Below, piece after piece: positions 1-5,816 of a DNA stretch of 15,961 nt (its first letter is position 1; every line of letters starts with the position of its first letter). The translations under genes and the position numbers were made by a program. The notes under the pieces are model-generated. The model was not told the origin of the DNA. It searched no databases and saw only the letters and a list, made by a program, of their open reading frames with translations. Source of the DNA: an uncultured Alphaproteobacteria bacterium (lineage in GTDB: Bacteria; Pseudomonadota; Alphaproteobacteria; Rs-D84); NCBI GenBank assembly GCA_937888635.1, contig CALARG010000068.1, forward strand, positions 1 to 15,961. The letters are read 5' to 3'.

Positions 1-100
1 AATAAAAAATCCGCCCAAATGGACGGAAAATCAGATTTGGCAGGGCCATCTGTGCGATTTGCGAACTAATGAAATCAAAGATTTGTTGCGGTTCGGGAAA
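1..100. repeat. Diverged copy A of the tRNA-Glu-associated repeat
   Basis: This stretch matches the region around 920-1020 in order and spacing. Both have a short hairpin (here CCGCCC-AAAT-GGACGG at 12-27, one mismatch), then GATTTGGCAGG (34-44), then a block whose shared pieces are CTGTGC, CGAACT and GATTTGTTG, ending about 40 bp before a gene. It is the most diverged of three copies. On the minus strand the hairpin is followed by a T run, so it can act as a terminator there. Its left end may be cut by the window edge. Confidence 0.6.
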
Positions 101-104
101 AAAG

Positions 105-132
105 TTTATTTTTTGTAATTTTATACTATAAT
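105..132 (+). promoter_or_regulatory. Sigma70-like promoter of the HAD gene
   Basis: A perfect -10 TATAAT lies at 127-132, with a weak -35 (TTTATT, 105-110) at a 16-bp spacing. Transcription would begin near 139, which falls inside the first possible ATG (138) and so favours translation starting at 159. Confidence 0.5.
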
Positions 133-158
133 AATCAATGAATATAAAAAGGCGCAAA

Positions 159-842
159 ATGAAAAAATTACTAATTTGGGATTTTGATGGGGTTATCGCA
201 GACAGCGAAAAATTATGGGTGCGCGCATGGGATGAAATATTAAAATCTGAAAAACAAATTATTCTGACAGATAAAGAAAAGAATGATTTATTGGTTGGTG
301 TTTCTGATAAAACCCGTCGTGAAAGATTAGAAAAATCTATACATGGATTAAATCTTGATGATACTTTTATGAAAAAAATAGGTGAAAAAGAAGTTTTTTT
401 AGGAACTAATTTTATGACGGCAATACCAGACGTTGAAAAAGTTATGCAAAACGATAATTTCGAACACTGTATAGCGACTGGTGCGACAAAGGAACAGCAT
501 GCTTGGAAAATGACACAATTTCAATGGATAAAAAAATATATATCCGAACAAGATTTTTTTACTGTTGATATGGTAAAACAAGGCAAACCTGCACCAGATT
601 TATTTTTATTAGCGTCAAAAACAAAAGGTTATACACAAAAAAATTGTATAGTCGTTGGCGACAGTGTTAATGATTTCAAGGCCGCAACTGCTGCTGGTAT
701 GGATTGTATAGCATTTATTGGTGCAACTGGTAATAATACGAAAACGTATGAAGCAGAATGTAAAAAATATGGTGTTTTTGGTGTGTGCAACAATATGAAT
801 GATTTGAATATATTGTTGGACAAATGGTGTAAAATAAGATAA
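159..842 (+). CDS. HAD-superfamily hydrolase (beta-phosphoglucomutase/phosphatase-like, subfamily IA)
   Basis: This 227-residue cytoplasmic protein has all four haloacid dehalogenase motifs. They are DFDGVIADSE (nucleophile Asp8, acid/base Asp10), Thr107 in CIATGATK, Lys143 in GKPAPD, and GDSVND with Asp168 and Asp172 for magnesium. The roughly 65 residues between motif I and the hydrophobic strand before motif II form the helical C1 cap typical of sugar-phosphate phosphatases and phosphomutases. The exact substrate cannot be read from sequence. I chose ATG 159 over the in-frame ATG 138: an AAAAGG-type ribosome site precedes 159, the -10 box ends at 132, and HAD proteins of this type normally begin just before the DxD strand. 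Codons are clearly more AT-rich than in the housekeeping genes beyond 2.2 kb, and repeats flank the gene, so transfer is plausible. Confidence 0.85.
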   Translation: MKKLLIWDFDGVIADSEKLWVRAWDEILKSEKQIILTDKEKNDLLVGVSDKTRRERLEKSIHGLNLDDTFMKKIGEKEVFLGTNFMTAIPDVEKVMQNDNFEHCIATGATKEQHAWKMTQFQWIKKYISEQDFFTVDMVKQGKPAPDLFLLASKTKGYTQKNCIVVGDSVNDFKAATAAGMDCIAFIGATGNNTKTYEAECKKYGVFGVCNNMNDLNILLDKWCKIR

Positions 843-848
843 TAAACA

Positions 849-961
849 GTTCGTAAATATGTGAAATGGGCTATATTTTCAACACCTAATTTACGAACCG
901 CTGAAAGTATTGGAAATCCAATCAAAAAAACACCCAAACGGGTGTTTTTGATTTTTGGCAG
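849..961. repeat. 113-bp direct repeat, copy B
   Basis: Aligns without gaps to 1940-2052 with about 10 mismatches; the last 60 bp (902-961) are identical. It contains an inverted repeat (GTTCGTAAAT at 849-858 against ATTTACGAAC at 888-897), a small palindrome ATTGGAAATCCAAT (909-922), a terminator hairpin (926-949) and the junction TTTTTGGCAG. In copy C that junction is the 3' end of tRNA-Glu; here the sequence diverges from the tRNA after GGCAG. Confidence 0.9.
926..949. terminator. Bidirectional intrinsic terminator after the HAD gene
   Basis: A perfect 10-bp stem AAAAACACCC / GGGTGTTTTT closes on an AAAC loop, with A and T runs on either side so that it can end transcripts in both directions. 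It is identical to the hairpin at 2017-2040. Confidence 0.8.
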
Positions 962-1054
962 GACCTACTGTGCAATTCACGAACTGATGGGTTGCATGAT
1001 TTGTTGATGTTTGGGGAAGAAATAAAGGCGTTTTTGCAGATTTTGTGATATAAT
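950..1054 (+). promoter_or_regulatory. Repeat block with extended -10 promoter upstream of the transglutaminase-like gene
   Basis: The block 950-1020 matches 33-100 ahead of the HAD gene. Beyond it lies TGATATAAT (1046-1054), a perfect TATAAT with the TG extension and no convincing -35. Transcription would start near 1061, giving a leader of about 22 nt before ATG 1083. Read on the minus strand the block ends in CCTGCCA followed by the hairpin, like the 3' end of a tRNA transcript, but no complete tRNA can be folded. Confidence 0.5.
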
Positions 1055-1082
1055 TATTTTTGAACAATAAAATGGAAAAACT

Positions 1083-1856
1083 ATGAAACTTAGAAAAATA
1101 AACGAAGTGTCTTTAACAGCAACAGATATCAATATTGGTGATACTATTAAAGTTGGTTCAACCGCCAATTTAACAATTGATAAAATTCCAGAAGAATTAC
1201 AAAAGGCATTTGAAAAGATGCGTGAAATTGTGAAACGGCAGGCTAATAACACCGATAATGCTAAGTTGTTGAAACAACAAAATATTACAATGTCGCAGTC
1301 TTTGTTTACACATTTGTTTGTATTTGCTAAGGTTATTGCTGAAACGTTTCCTAATTTAGGTTGCAAGGATAATAAACGCCAATCTTTTTATGCTAAGAAT
1401 ACAACTGCCAAACTGTCTGAATTGTTTGACAAGCATTTGTTCCAATGTGCAGAATATGCAACTATCGCCCAGTTGTATTTACAAAGTGTCGGTGTTGATT
1501 CCGAATATGTTGGTGGTGAATACATCGGTAATAAAAATTGGGAATTCGGCGAACAGCATTCGTTTGTTATTATTCACGAAAACAATATTGACTATGTTTT
1601 TGATCCAGCGAACAATAATGCCGGCGCAAAACCAAATATCTCTATTATAGAATTAAGTCCAGAACAAAAAGTGAAAATACAAGCGCGTCTTTTAACAAAT
1701 AAGAGAAAGTGCGCATTCTTTGAAACACGTGATATCATAACTAACAGAAAAACATTTTATGGTTATGGTGATGGTGCTAATGTTTTGGAAGATATGGTAT
1801 TTGAGACAGAACAGACCGTGCCGAATATTTTTGTAAAAGATTTATCAAGAAATTAA
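1083..1856 (+). CDS. Transglutaminase-like (papain-fold) protein, function unknown
   Basis: A 257-residue protein. Its centre carries the spaced catalytic signature of transglutaminase-like cysteine enzymes: Cys122 at the start of a helix (FQCAEYATIAQLYL, then a Gly-rich turn), His159 in a strand (GEQHSFVII) and Asp174 in YVFDPANN. This order and spacing is the pattern used by transglutaminase-core peptidases, acyltransferases and several bacterial effectors. The N-terminal 115 residues are helical and match no family I know. There is no signal peptide or membrane segment, so it is cytoplasmic or leaves by a leaderless route. The ribosome site is weak (ATGGAAAAAC). The gene has its own promoter and a strong terminator, is AT-rich, and is bracketed by the repeats. 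Family call moderate; substrate unknown. Confidence 0.6.
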   Translation: MKLRKINEVSLTATDINIGDTIKVGSTANLTIDKIPEELQKAFEKMREIVKRQANNTDNAKLLKQQNITMSQSLFTHLFVFAKVIAETFPNLGCKDNKRQSFYAKNTTAKLSELFDKHLFQCAEYATIAQLYLQSVGVDSEYVGGEYIGNKNWEFGEQHSFVIIHENNIDYVFDPANNNAGAKPNISIIELSPEQKVKIQARLLTNKRKCAFFETRDIITNRKTFYGYGDGANVLEDMVFETEQTVPNIFVKDLSRN

Positions 1857-1900
1857 TTGATAACACAAATATGTTACGAACCACACAATAAATACGAACT

Positions 1901-1932
1901 AAGAAAAAGGTTAGAAATCTAACCTTTTTCTT
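1901..1932 (+). terminator. Strong intrinsic terminator after the transglutaminase-like gene
   Basis: A perfect 14-bp stem (AAGAAAAAGGTTAG / CTAACCTTTTTCTT) with AAAT loop is followed by a T run to 1935. It lies 44 bp after the stop codon. Short TTACGAACC and TACGAAC elements occur just before it (1874-1898), echoing the arms of the flanking repeat. Confidence 0.9.
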
Positions 1933-1939
1933 TTTAAAA

Positions 1940-2052
1940 GTTCGTAAATGTGTGAAACGGTGTCGGTTTTTAACACCTAACTTACGAACCGTTGAAAGTA
2001 TTGGAAATCCAATCAAAAAAACACCCAAACGGGTGTTTTTGATTTTTGGCAG
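1940..2052. repeat. 113-bp direct repeat, copy C, ending in the tRNA-Glu 3' end
   Basis: About 91% identical to 849-961. It has the same inverted repeat with one arm change (GTTCGTAAAT 1940-1949; ACTTACGAAC 1979-1988), the same 14-bp palindrome and the same hairpin. Its last bases (2047-2052) are the CCA end, discriminator base and last acceptor bases of tRNA-Glu. The repeat therefore starts at the tRNA 3' terminus and runs outward. Confidence 0.9.
2017..2040 (-). terminator. Intrinsic terminator of tRNA-Glu
   Basis: A 10-bp stem with a GTTT loop on the minus strand begins 7 bp beyond the tRNA CCA end and is followed by a T run. The stem is symmetric enough to stop plus-strand transcripts too. 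Confidence 0.8.
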
Positions 2053-2122
2053 CCCCAACCGGATTCGAACCGGTGTTCTCGCCTTGAAAGGGCGGTGTCC
2101 TAGGCCTCTAGACGATGGGGCC
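2047..2122 (-). tRNA. tRNA-Glu (anticodon TTC)
   Basis: The minus strand folds as a complete 76-nt tRNA with CCA encoded. The acceptor is GGCCCCA / TGGGGCT, the D arm GTCTAGAGGCCTAGGAC, the anticodon loop CTTTCAA (TTC), the T arm GG-TTCGAAT-CC, and the discriminator base G. The D arm and anticodon region closely match bacterial tRNA-Glu. It is transcribed alone from the consensus promoter at 2156-2184. Confidence 0.97.
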
Positions 2123-2155
2123 AAAACTGCCATGTTCTTAATCAAACGCTGGCAA

Positions 2156-2184
2156 ATTATAACGGTATTCAAATCAATTGTCAA
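2156..2184 (-). promoter_or_regulatory. Consensus sigma70 promoter of tRNA-Glu
   Basis: On the minus strand, TTGACA (2179-2184) and TATAAT (2156-2161) are both perfect, with an ideal 17-bp spacer. Initiation near 2149 leaves about 26 nt of 5' leader before the tRNA. Confidence 0.92.
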
Positions 2185-2210
2185 GTAAATAACAATGATT
2201 TTATTCCGAT

Positions 2211-2672
2211 TTATTTTGCATCTGCTGCTGCAGGTGCTTCAGCGGCGGGCGCATCGGCGTTGGCTGGTGCTTCTTCGCCTGGCAATTCTTCAACCTGGGT
2301 AAAGACAATTTCTTTGCCATCGCCAGAAATCAGTGTTAATTTCCCATCGCCCAGTTCGTATTTTTCAACCGTTGGCATAAACTGAAAGTATTCTTGTTCT
2401 GCCTCCATCGCCTGGGGTTCGCCCATCATCATTGTTGATGCAAAGCCTTCAAATTTAATGTTATTGCCGTCTGCGGTATATCCACCATTATACAGGTTTA
2501 CCACGCGACCATAAACGCGCATTTCGTTTGGATCAAATGTCAGTGTGATATCTGCACCCGGCTGTGCAGAAACAAAGTTCGCGCCCTTTAATAATTCTGG
2601 GTTTTGTGCATTGTCACCACACGCGGCCAACGCCAACACGCATGCACCTGCGATAAAAGATTTCAGGTTCAT
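2211..2672 (-). CDS. META (HslJ-like) domain lipoprotein
   Basis: A 153-residue lipoprotein. Residues 1-17 are a lipoprotein signal peptide ending in the lipobox LAAC, so Cys18 would be lipidated and membrane-anchored. Residues 38-130 resemble the META domain of HslJ-type envelope proteins: a YNGGYTADG segment, a strand ending in FEGFASTMMMG, a Glu-rich helix, then KYELGDGKLTLISGDGKEIVF. The C-terminal tail is low-complexity Ala/Pro/Glu, probably a flexible linker to the envelope. META proteins are linked to envelope stress and novobiocin resistance in some bacteria, but the molecular role is not settled. The start has an AAGGAG ribosome site 8 bp upstream. It sits alone between two tRNA genes with its own promoter. 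Confidence 0.7.
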   Translation of the reverse strand: MNLKSFIAGACVLALAACGDNAQNPELLKGANFVSAQPGADITLTFDPNEMRVYGRVVNLYNGGYTADGNNIKFEGFASTMMMGEPQAMEAEQEYFQFMPTVEKYELGDGKLTLISGDGKEIVFTQVEELPGEEAPANADAPAAEAPAAADAK

Positions 2673-2704
2673 AATATTCTCCTTTGTTTGTTTAGTATAT
2701 TCGG

Positions 2705-2733
2705 ATTATAGATTATTAATTTAAAATAATAAA
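2705..2733 (-). promoter_or_regulatory. Promoter of the META lipoprotein gene
   Basis: On the minus strand, a perfect TATAAT (2705-2710) and a weak TTTATT (2728-2733) are spaced by 17 bp. Initiation near 2698 gives a short leader that carries the AAGGAG site. Confidence 0.55.
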
Positions 2734-2736
2734 CAA

Positions 2737-2762
2737 GAAAAAACACCGTCAAACGACGGTGT
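2737..2762 (-). terminator. Intrinsic terminator of tRNA-Asp
   Basis: Minus-strand stem ACACCGTC / GACGGTGT with a GTTT loop, followed by six T residues, starts 6 bp after the tRNA-Asp CCA end. Confidence 0.88.
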
Positions 2763-2768
2763 AAATAC

Positions 2769-2845
2769 TGGCGGGATTGACGGGGCTCGAACCCGCGACC
2801 TTCTGCGTGACAGGCAGACGCTCTAACCAGCTGAGCTACAACCCC
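2769..2845 (-). tRNA. tRNA-Asp (anticodon GTC)
   Basis: A complete 77-nt minus-strand cloverleaf with encoded CCA. The acceptor is GGGGTTG / CAATCCC, the D arm contains AGCTGGTTAGAGC, the anticodon arm is CTGCC-TGTCACG-type with GTC, the T loop is TTCGAGC and the discriminator base is G. The anticodon loop has the U33-G34-U35 core recognised by tRNA-guanine transglycosylase, so this is a natural substrate for the tgt product at 10082-11209. Confidence 0.97.
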
Positions 2846-2858
2846 TAAAGCGTTGCAT

Positions 2859-2887
2859 ATAATATAATGTTCTTGGAATAAATGCAA
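2859..2887 (-). promoter_or_regulatory. Promoter of tRNA-Asp
   Basis: On the minus strand, TTGCAT (2882-2887) and TATTAT (2859-2864) lie 17 bp apart. Transcription would start close to the tRNA 5' end. Confidence 0.65.
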
Positions 2888-2919
2888 GTACTTTTTTGCG
2901 ATTGTTGTAAAAAAATAAA

Positions 2920-3831
2920 TCAATCCTTGGCGCGCGGATGTGCATTCGCGTAAATGTCTGTGATTTCTGCCATGTTCACGCGCGTATATAATTGTGTGGT
3001 TGATAACGACGAATGCCCCAGCAATTCTTGCAAACTGCGCAAATCTGCCCCATCTGCCAACAGGGCGGTCGCAAAAGTATGCCGCAACGCATGTGGTGTC
3101 ACATAATCTGGCAATTGCAGATAGTGTCGCAGTGCCTCTATAACCTTTTCCGCCATGCGGGCCGACATCGGCAGACCGCGTACACTGCGAAACAGTGCGT
3201 CGTCCATCCCGTTGCCAAATGGGCGCAGTCGCATATATTTTTCAATCGCGTCCCATACCGCCGGCAGAACCGGTACCAATCTTTCTTTTTTGCCTTTGCC
3301 GGTAATTCTTAATACATCTGGGAATCCAGCAATGTCTTTGTTCTTCAGTCCCAATGCCTCGGATATGCGCAGGCCGCACCCAAACAGCAGCACAACCAAC
3401 GCCCAGTCGCGCGCCGCAATCCATGGTTCGTGTGCATCAATTTCAGATATTGCCCCCTGCATATTTTCAACATCAACTGGTGCAATTGCCTTGGACAATT
3501 TTCGCGGAATCTTGGGCGCAGATATCAGACCGATTGCCTCATTTTTTATCCCGCAATTTTTCCCCAGAAATCTGTAAAACCCCCGCAGCGAAGACAGCGC
3601 CCGCGCCGTTGATGCGTGCCCCAGTCCGCGCCGCTGGCGATTTGCCAGATATGCACGAAAACATATTGTATCAATATTTGCCAAATCTGCGGGCAGGGGG
3701 CATGCACCATTAAAATCGGTACAGAACCTGATGAAATCGCGAATATCTTTTTCGTACCCCGTTGCCGTATGGTCGGAATAATTTTTTACCCCGACCAAAT
3801 ACCCGATAAATTCTGCGATTAATTCGTTCAT
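2920..3831 (-). CDS. xerC: Tyrosine recombinase XerC (chromosome dimer resolution)
   Basis: A 303-residue tyrosine recombinase of normal Xer length. Residues 1-90 form the SAM-like N-terminal DNA-binding domain. The catalytic domain has the full set: Arg155 (GCGLRISEAL), Lys179 (TGKGKKERLVPV), His247 and Arg250 (TPHALRHTF), His273 (LGHSSLSTTQ) and the nucleophile Tyr282 (QLYTRV). Xer recombinases resolve chromosome dimers at dif near the terminus. XerC rather than XerD is my preference from overall look, not proven. I start it at ATG 3831 rather than a longer in-frame start near 3927: the extra 32 residues are not Xer-like and would overlap the upstream gene, and an AAGGG site directly precedes 3831. 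Its start is 7 bp from the stop of the SIMPL gene, so the two are probably cotranscribed. Confidence 0.88.
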   Translation of the reverse strand: MNELIAEFIGYLVGVKNYSDHTATGYEKDIRDFIRFCTDFNGACPLPADLANIDTICFRAYLANRQRRGLGHASTARALSSLRGFYRFLGKNCGIKNEAIGLISAPKIPRKLSKAIAPVDVENMQGAISEIDAHEPWIAARDWALVVLLFGCGLRISEALGLKNKDIAGFPDVLRITGKGKKERLVPVLPAVWDAIEKYMRLRPFGNGMDDALFRSVRGLPMSARMAEKVIEALRHYLQLPDYVTPHALRHTFATALLADGADLRSLQELLGHSSLSTTQLYTRVNMAEITDIYANAHPRAKD

Positions 3832-3838
3832 AGTACCC

Positions 3839-4573
3839 TTATTTAATTTCAAATATTGCGGACACAGACACAGATACTTCGGCATCTTTTGCGACAATTG
3901 TCCCGGCTGCGTCCATTGCAACCGCATCGTTCAGTGCCATTTTAGTGCGCATCAGTCCATATGTCGGCACCGCGGATTCCGCCATTTGTGTCCCATATGA
4001 TACGGACAGCATCTTGCCCACGCGCATACCGTCCCCCTGGGCCAGGGCATCTGCACGCACGCGTGCATTTTCCACCGCCACCCCCAGGCATTTTTCCAAT
4101 GCCACCTTGGTGACATTTGGACTGGCGTACATGCGCAGATTTTCGGTGTATACATCTGTTGCGCCTGCAAATTGCCCTAATACATTTTCAATTGTGGTCA
4201 TACCGTTTGCAGAAACCTCTAACGCGATGGTTGTTTCCACCCCCAAGGTAATTGATTTTTGTTCATCGCGATTCCATTCGGTCTTTTCATAGGAATTAAA
4301 TTGTGTGGTCTGCATTTCCACCGGCAGTGTTTCCAGGCTTTTTGTTATTTCTGCAACCTTGTCCGTGGCGCGCTTCATAGATTCTGCCGCCGTTGGTGCC
4401 AATGTTGTCACGCGCAGTGTAATTGCAACCTTGTCCTTTTTTACGGTTGTCAGGCATTGGCCATTTACCGAAATTGTGCGAACCGGCCTGTCGCGATTAA
4501 TCGCCCCGAACACCAGTGCCATTACCGCACCCGCCCCAATAACTGTTCCAATCCAAATCAGTGTTTTTTTCAT
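3839..4573 (-). CDS. SIMPL domain (DUF541) envelope protein
   Basis: A 244-residue protein. Residues 4-24 form an uncleaved or Sec signal anchor and the rest would be periplasmic. The body fits the SIMPL/YggE (DUF541) fold: ISVNGQCLTTVKKDKVAITLRV at the start, a helix AAESMKRATDKVAEITKSLE, then QTTQFNSYEK, a central strand-helix set, and the typical AVENARVRADALAQGDGMRVGKML segment near residues 165-190. Members oligomerise in the periplasm and are tied to oxidative stress tolerance, but the biochemical role is unclear. A clean AGGAG ribosome site lies 9 bp before the ATG. It is the middle gene of trpS > SIMPL > xerC on the minus strand, 28 bp from trpS. Confidence 0.8.
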   Translation of the reverse strand: MKKTLIWIGTVIGAGAVMALVFGAINRDRPVRTISVNGQCLTTVKKDKVAITLRVTTLAPTAAESMKRATDKVAEITKSLETLPVEMQTTQFNSYEKTEWNRDEQKSITLGVETTIALEVSANGMTTIENVLGQFAGATDVYTENLRMYASPNVTKVALEKCLGVAVENARVRADALAQGDGMRVGKMLSVSYGTQMAESAVPTYGLMRTKMALNDAVAMDAAGTIVAKDAEVSVSVSAIFEIK

Positions 4574-4601
4574 CTGTGCTCTCTCCTGTGTTTTATTTGG
4601 T

Positions 4602-5594
4602 TTAGCCTAACATTGCCTTTTTAACACGCCCCAGTGTTTCGCGTGCGACCGCGCCTGCGCGTTTTGCACCATCTGCCAAAATCGCATCAATTTCCGCCGT
4701 GTTTGACATCAGGTATTCGTATTTTGCCCGTGGCTCTGCCAGTACTGAATTAATTTTTTCAAACAGTATTGTTTTTGCCACGCCATATCCCATACCACCA
4801 CGACGGAACATTTCTGCAAATTCTGCAACCTCGGCATCTGTTGCGAAATGTTTATACAGTTGATATATCGTGGATTCATCCGGGTCTTTTTTATCTTCGG
4901 GCAGTTTAGAATCCGTAATAATGCGCATAATTTTCTTTTTCAAATCCTTTTCCGGCGCAAACAGCGGGATGATGTTGTCATAAGATTTGCTCATCTTGCG
5001 TCCATCCAGCCCGGGTATCAGACCTGTTTCTGCGCCGATAACTGGTTCTGGCATTTTAAATGTGTCGCCATATATTTTGTTAAAGTACCCTGCAATATCG
5101 CGCGCAAATTCAACATGCTGTTTTTGATCTGCGCCCACCGGCACAATATCAGAATTATACAGCAAAATATCCGCCGTCATTAAAATTGGATATGTATACA
5201 GCCCCATATTAATCCCTGCGTCAACATCTGCGCCAATTGCAATGTTTTTATCCATTGCGGCTTTGTACGAATGTGCGCGGTTCATTAGCCCCTTGGGCGT
5301 GACATTCGTCAACAGTGTGTTCAGGTGATAGATTTCACTAATATCAGACTGGCGGAATAATATCGCATTATTCAAATCCAACCCCAACGCAACCATCAAC
5401 GCCGCAATTTCATAAGTGTGCTGTTTTATCTGCGCGGCATCGTGAATAGTGTTCAACGCATGCAAATCCGCAATAAACATAAATGTTTTCTGTGTTTTTG
5501 ACTGCTCAATTAATGGTTTCAGCGCACCAACATAGTTTCCCAAATGTGGCATACCGGTTGGCTTAATCCCTGTTAATACTACCTTTTCAGACAT
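4602..5594 (-). CDS. trpS: Tryptophanyl-tRNA synthetase
   Basis: A 330-residue class I synthetase that charges tRNA-Trp with tryptophan using ATP. The HIGH-type signature is PTGMPHLGNYVGAL (around residues 12-25) and the KMSKS loop is exact at 200-204 (GRKMSKSYDN). The bacterial TrpRS features TADILLYNSDIVPVGADQKQH (residues 140-160) are also present. The length is normal for bacterial TrpRS. An AAAAGG ribosome site lies 8 bp upstream of the ATG. It heads the cluster with the SIMPL gene and xerC, and is preceded by an unusually long structured leader (see 5595-5755). Confidence 0.96.
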   Translation of the reverse strand: MSEKVVLTGIKPTGMPHLGNYVGALKPLIEQSKTQKTFMFIADLHALNTIHDAAQIKQHTYEIAALMVALGLDLNNAILFRQSDISEIYHLNTLLTNVTPKGLMNRAHSYKAAMDKNIAIGADVDAGINMGLYTYPILMTADILLYNSDIVPVGADQKQHVEFARDIAGYFNKIYGDTFKMPEPVIGAETGLIPGLDGRKMSKSYDNIIPLFAPEKDLKKKIMRIITDSKLPEDKKDPDESTIYQLYKHFATDAEVAEFAEMFRRGGMGYGVAKTILFEKINSVLAEPRAKYEYLMSNTAEIDAILADGAKRAGAVARETLGRVKKAMLG

Positions 5595-5755
5595 AGTAAA
5601 TACCTTTTCTTATTTTTATCGTTTGTATTTTAGTAATTTTGTTTATGAAATGAAAGCCCAAATTTATTTTGCCCGGGCCCCAGGGGCGCAAAAATTTAGT
5701 CGGCGACAACGCGCCAGCATTTAGAATCAGAAAAGATACAAATTTTTCTTAACAT
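5595..5755 (-). promoter_or_regulatory. Long structured 5' leader of trpS, possible cis-regulatory RNA or small RNA
   Basis: From the promoter at 5762-5790 about 160 nt would be transcribed before trpS. The minus-strand RNA can form a small hairpin (GGCG-CGTTGT-CGCC, 5701-5715). It can also form a larger one at 5660-5698, with GCCCC / GGGGC nested inside TTTTGC / GCAAAA, a CCGG bulge and A/T-rich outer pairs. This GC-rich patch stands out from the AT-rich surroundings. I recognise no known riboswitch class, and there is no run of Trp codons, so classical Trp attenuation is not supported. Confidence 0.4.
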
Positions 5756-5761
5756 ACGCAT

Positions 5762-5790
5762 ATTATAGACAAAGCACGAAAAAAAATCAA
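5762..5790 (-). promoter_or_regulatory. Promoter for the trpS leader
   Basis: On the minus strand, TTGATT (5785-5790) and a perfect TATAAT (5762-5767) lie 17 bp apart, just downstream of the preceding gene's terminator. Confidence 0.7.
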
Positions 5791-5796
5791 CAGAAA

Positions 5797-5812
5797 ACCG
5801 CCAAACGGCGGT
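5797..5812 (-). terminator. Intrinsic terminator of the dcd/unknown gene pair
   Basis: Stem ACCGCC / GGCGGT with a GTTT loop on the minus strand, followed by TTTTC, begins 4 bp past the stop codon of the gene at 5817-6314. Confidence 0.75.
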
Positions 5813-5816
5813 GTTT

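Noticed and set aside
849..1020. Integron attC site
   Set aside because: The repeat has inverted arms and cassette-like layout, but no recognisable R''/R' core pair (RYYYAAC/GTTRRRY) at proper ends and no integron integrase; XerC nearby has all housekeeping features.
977..1366. Minus-strand frame of 129 residues
   Set aside because: Antisense to the transglutaminase-like gene, which has a promoter, start and catalytic motifs.
1777..2184. Minus-strand frame across the repeat and tRNA-Glu
   Set aside because: It runs through a tRNA and terminators; similar wording in the frame at 629-937 simply reflects the DNA repeat.
2669..2923. Minus-strand frame across tRNA-Asp
   Set aside because: It overlaps a complete tRNA, its terminator and its promoter.
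3831..3927. N-terminal extension of xerC by 32 residues
   Set aside because: It would overlap the SIMPL gene, reads unlike Xer proteins, and a ribosome site precedes ATG 3831.
5664..5720. 18-codon ORF (MLARCRRLNFCAPGARAK) in the trpS leader
   Set aside because: No ribosome site and no Trp codons; its open frame is explained by the GC-rich hairpin.
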